A stretch of DNA of 64,000 bases from Thalassotalea profundi. Lineage in GTDB: Bacteria; Pseudomonadota; Gammaproteobacteria; Enterobacterales; Alteromonadaceae. This document shows positions 61,779 through 64,000 of this stretch, piece by piece. The notes below the pieces were generated by a model, which ran no database searches, was not told the DNA's origin, and was given only the letters and a program-made list of their open reading frames with translations. Every line of letters starts with the position of its first letter. Position 1 is the first letter of the stretch. The stretch spans positions 186,001 through 250,000 of the forward strand of contig NZ_BNAH01000006.1 of the NCBI RefSeq assembly GCF_014653195.1. Direction: 5' to 3'. The translations under genes were made by a program, and so were the position numbers.

Positions 61779-63320
61779 CTAGGTAACTGTCATCAAACGA
61801 GTACCTGTCATTTCTTCAGGTTGCTCAAGTGCCATTAAATGTAAAATAGTAGGTGCAATATCACTTAATGCGCCTTCTTTTTCGGCCGTTGCCTTACGTC
61901 CAAAATAAATCAAAGGAACGGGTTCACAAGTATGTGCAGTATGTGCTTGCCCCGAATTATTATCGACCATTTGTTCTGCATTACCGTGATCGGCAGTTAT
62001 CAAACATTCACCACCTGTTTTTTCTAATGCAGCAACAACTCTACCAATGCTTGCATCTACAGCTTCACATGCTTTTACGGCCGCATCGAATTTACCTGTA
62101 TGACCTACCATATCACCATTTGGATAATTACAAACGATGAAGTCGTAGTTGCCACTTTCAATCGCTGCTACTAATTTATCTGTGAGTAATGTTGAGTTCA
62201 TTTCAGGTTGTAAGTCATAAGTGGCGACTTGAGGAGAGGGCACTAAAATGCGCTCTTCGCCAACATAAGTATCTTCTTTACCACCGCTAAAGAAAAAGGT
62301 TACATGAGCGTACTTTTCTGTTTCTGAAATACGTAATTGTGTTTTGTTATGTTTTTCCAGCCATTCACCTAATACATTATGTAGTGCGGTGGGTGGAAAA
62401 GCACAATGTGCTTTAATATCAGCAGCATACTCAGTCAGCATAACAAAGTCTGATAATTTAGGTTGTTTAGCTCGGTTAAAACCATCAAAGTCTTTATCAG
62501 TAAAGCAGTGAGTAAATTGGCGAGCGCGGTCAGCTCTAAAGTTCATAAAAATTAAGGCGTCACCATCATTTATGCCAATGGTATTATTGTTTGCGTCAGT
62601 AATAGCACTGGCTTGAACAAATTCGTCATTTTCATCACGTTGATAGGCTGCCTCTAATGCGTCAATGGCATTAGGGTATTGAAATTGAGCTTTACCTTCA
62701 GTCATTAAGTTATATGCAGCTTCAACTCGATCCCAACGTTGATCTCTATCCATAGCAAAATAACGACCAATGATCGATGCTACTTGACCACACCCTAATT
62801 GATTAAATTTTTCTTGCGCTTTAATTAATGAGGCTTTTGCACTGCGTGGCGGCGTGTCTCTTCCATCTAAGAACGCATGTAAATAGACTTGTTTTGCACC
62901 GCGTTGGCTTGCAAGATCGATCATCGCAAAAATGTGATCTTCATGGCTATGAACACCGCCTGGAGATAACAAACCAAAAATATGTACGGCACCATTTCTT
63001 GCAATTGCGTTATCAACAGCATCACATAGGGTGGCATTATTGTTAAATTCGTTATCGGCAATAGCTTTGGTTATTCGGGTGAAGTCTTGATATACAATTC
63101 GACCTGCACCTAAATTGACGTGTCCGACTTCTGAATTTCCCATTTGACCGTCAGGTAAACCTACAGCCATGCCAGAGGTTTGAATTAACATATTTGGATA
63201 ATTTGCCTTTAAGTTATCAAGCACTGGTGTGTTTGCATGGAATATTGCATTCGATTCAGTGTCTTCACGATAACCCCAACCATCAAGTATTAATAGAACG
63301 GTCGATTTTTTATTTGGCAT
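61779..63320 (-). CDS. gpmI: 2,3-bisphosphoglycerate-independent phosphoglycerate mutase
   Basis: 513 residues from the ATG at 63320, where AGAGGG lies 5-6 bases upstream; the in-frame GTG at 63326 overlaps that site. Alkaline-phosphatase-fold domain with VLLILDGWG (Asp13) and [15 protein letters not shown] holding the phospho-Ser63; the phosphotransferase domain includes [39 protein letters not shown]; the C-terminal metal site has [12 protein letters not shown] and [21 protein letters not shown]. Manganese-dependent glycolytic enzyme interconverting 3- and 2-phosphoglycerate. Length equals that of E. coli GpmM (514). Followed by envC after 13 bases. Confidence 0.97.
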   Translation of the reverse strand: MPNKKSTVLLILDGWGYREDTESNAIFHANTPVLDNLKANYPNMLIQTSGMAVGLPDGQMGNSEVGHVNLGAGRIVYQDFTRITKAIADNEFNNNATLCDAVDNAIARNGAVHIFGLLSPGGVHSHEDHIFAMIDLASQRGAKQVYLHAFLDGRDTPPRSAKASLIKAQEKFNQLGCGQVASIIGRYFAMDRDQRWDRVEAAYNLMTEGKAQFQYPNAIDALEAAYQRDENDEFVQASAITDANNNTIGINDGDALIFMNFRADRARQFTHCFTDKDFDGFNRAKQPKLSDFVMLTEYAADIKAHCAFPPTALHNVLGEWLEKHNKTQLRISETEKYAHVTFFFSGGKEDTYVGEERILVPSPQVATYDLQPEMNSTLLTDKLVAAIESGNYDFIVCNYPNGDMVGHTGKFDAAVKACEAVDASIGRVVAALEKTGGECLITADHGNAEQMVDNNSGQAHTAHTCEPVPLIYFGRKATAEKEGALSDIAPTILHLMALEQPEEMTGTRLMTVT

Positions 63321-63326
63321 GTTCAC

Positions 63327-63555
63327 CCTCTTTATTCAGTAAGTTAATTCATTTATCAGTATACCAAGCAACATGATCAAAATAAGTAAAATAAGCAAGA
63401 AAATCTAGATAAAAATGTTCTATTGAAGTGCTAAAAGCATAGATGAGTTAATATATTCATCATTAAGCCGGCTTTATCGCTTAAATACACTGTAAAAAAT
63501 GGGAGTAATCTGTATACTGACGGCAATTTTATTTATCGACAATATGTGAAGTTTT
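63327..63555. promoter_or_regulatory. Divergent gap between gpmI and the rhodanese gene
   Basis: 229 bases with promoters for both genes. TATACT at 63513-63518 preceded by TGTAAA (63491-63496, 16 bases) is a candidate for the rhodanese gene; nothing clear for gpmI beyond AT-richness. A short AAGCCGGCTT palindrome lies near 63466. Confidence 0.35.
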
Positions 63556-63981
63556 ATGGATCAATTTATTACGTTTTTAACAGCTCATCCAATGTTAAGT
63601 GCTGCATGGGTTGGGATATTTATAGCTATCATTGTAACTACGATTAAAATACAGTTTTCTCCAATTAAGCAATTAAGCCCGCAAGAGCTTACATTTGCTG
63701 TAAATAAAGAAGAAGGCGTTGTATTAGATATTCGTACCGAAAAAGATTTCAAAACTAGCCATATACTTGATGCAATACATTTAACGGTTGAAAAAATCAA
63801 TAAAAATGAATTGGGCACCCTTGAAAAGTATAAAGACAAACCCATTATTGTAGTGTGTGCCGCTGGTATTACTGCTTCAACAACAGCTTCTAAACTATAT
63901 AAGGCGGGTTTCAGTAAAACAAGTTTACTTAAGGGCGGTATGAATGCATGGGTAAATGCAGGACTCCCCGTTACAAAGTAA
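63556..63981 (+). CDS. Membrane-anchored rhodanese-like protein (YibN-like)
   Basis: 141 residues. One N-terminal membrane helix (about 15-32, AAWVGIFIAIIVTTIKI) is followed by a rhodanese domain: VVLDIRTEKDFKTSHILDAIHL, KPIIVVCAAGITASTTASKLYKAGF with catalytic-type Cys101, and LKGGMNAWVNAGLPV. In Enterobacterales the equivalent yibN lies next to gpmM, envC and secB; the gene order here matches. Likely sulfur transferase at the cytoplasmic face of the inner membrane; physiological acceptor unknown. Confidence 0.92.
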   Translation: MDQFITFLTAHPMLSAAWVGIFIAIIVTTIKIQFSPIKQLSPQELTFAVNKEEGVVLDIRTEKDFKTSHILDAIHLTVEKINKNELGTLEKYKDKPIIVVCAAGITASTTASKLYKAGFSKTSLLKGGMNAWVNAGLPVTK

Positions 63982-64000
63982 GACCATATTGTTAAGGTAG

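Noticed and set aside
61853..63046. Reverse-strand open frames over gpmI as possible genes
   Set aside because: They are His/Leu-rich low-quality frames antisense to a well-conserved gene, without ribosome sites.

Overview
The window is AT-rich, compactly coded DNA of a marine-type gammaproteobacterium. Three things point to Alteromonadales, most likely Colwelliaceae: the rhodanese/gpmI/envC/divergent-deacetylase block at the right end, whose order matches the Enterobacterales yibN-gpmM-envC-yibQ locus; the low GC content; and the full gammaproteobacterial XrtA/PEP-CTERM exopolysaccharide gene set. Genus is inference. I found no rRNA, tRNA, CRISPR array, integrase or transposase.

Layout. (1) 1-5.45 kb, minus strand: a CusCBA-type copper/silver RND efflux operon (cusA runs off the left edge) headed by a small secreted Cys/His/Met-rich protein. 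(2) 5.6-9.1 kb, plus: the PrsK histidine kinase and PrsR sigma-54-type response regulator of PEP-CTERM systems. (3) 9.1-14.9 kb, minus: the XrtA exopolysaccharide secretion module (ExeA-like ATPase, outer-membrane beta-barrel, tyrosine autokinase, chain-length regulator, Wza-like lipoprotein). (4) 15.1-28.4 kb, plus: the sugar-assembly operon with the initiating polyprenyl-phosphate glycosyltransferase, five further glycosyltransferases, acetyltransferases, two deacetylase-type proteins, a Wzx flippase and an orphan. (5) 28.4-38.5 kb, mixed strands: decoration and polymerisation genes (pyruvyl transferase, acyltransferase 3, CDP-glycerol glycerophosphotransferase, TagD-like cytidylyltransferase, AsnB, O-antigen ligase/polymerase, secreted unknown, EEP-family protein). 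(6) 38.6-42.0 kb, minus: rfbACDB for dTDP-L-rhamnose. (7) 42.1-46.4 kb, minus: a heparinase II/III-like lipoprotein and exosortase A. (8) 46.7-55.6 kb, plus: a fused WecB-WecC enzyme, two tandem PrsT-like TPR lipoproteins, and a PEP-CTERM substrate protein behind a strong sigma-54 promoter. (9) 55.9-58.7 kb, minus: a ThiF/E1-like protein, a LuxI/FeeM-fold exosortase-associated acyltransferase and a patatin. (10) 58.9-64 kb: a trypsin-like protease and the housekeeping block.

How it fits together: nucleotide sugars (dTDP-rhamnose, UDP-ManNAc/ManNAcA) feed the glycosyltransferases. The repeat unit is flipped by Wzx, polymerised or ligated by the O-ligase-family protein and sized by the Wzz/tyrosine-kinase pair, then exported through the Wza-like protein and the barrel. 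It is probably decorated with acetyl, pyruvyl and phosphoglycerol groups. XrtA processes the PEP-CTERM protein, and PrsK/PrsR probably controls that substrate through sigma-54.

Best second-look items: the acyltransferase/ThiF pair with repeated motifs in its promoter; a C9/G9 homopolymer inside the polymerase/ligase gene (possible phase variation); the split CDP-glycerol decoration pathway; the WecB-WecC fusion; the sigma-54 promoter; and an EEP-family gene whose reading frame extends upstream to a Shine-Dalgarno but has no canonical start codon there.
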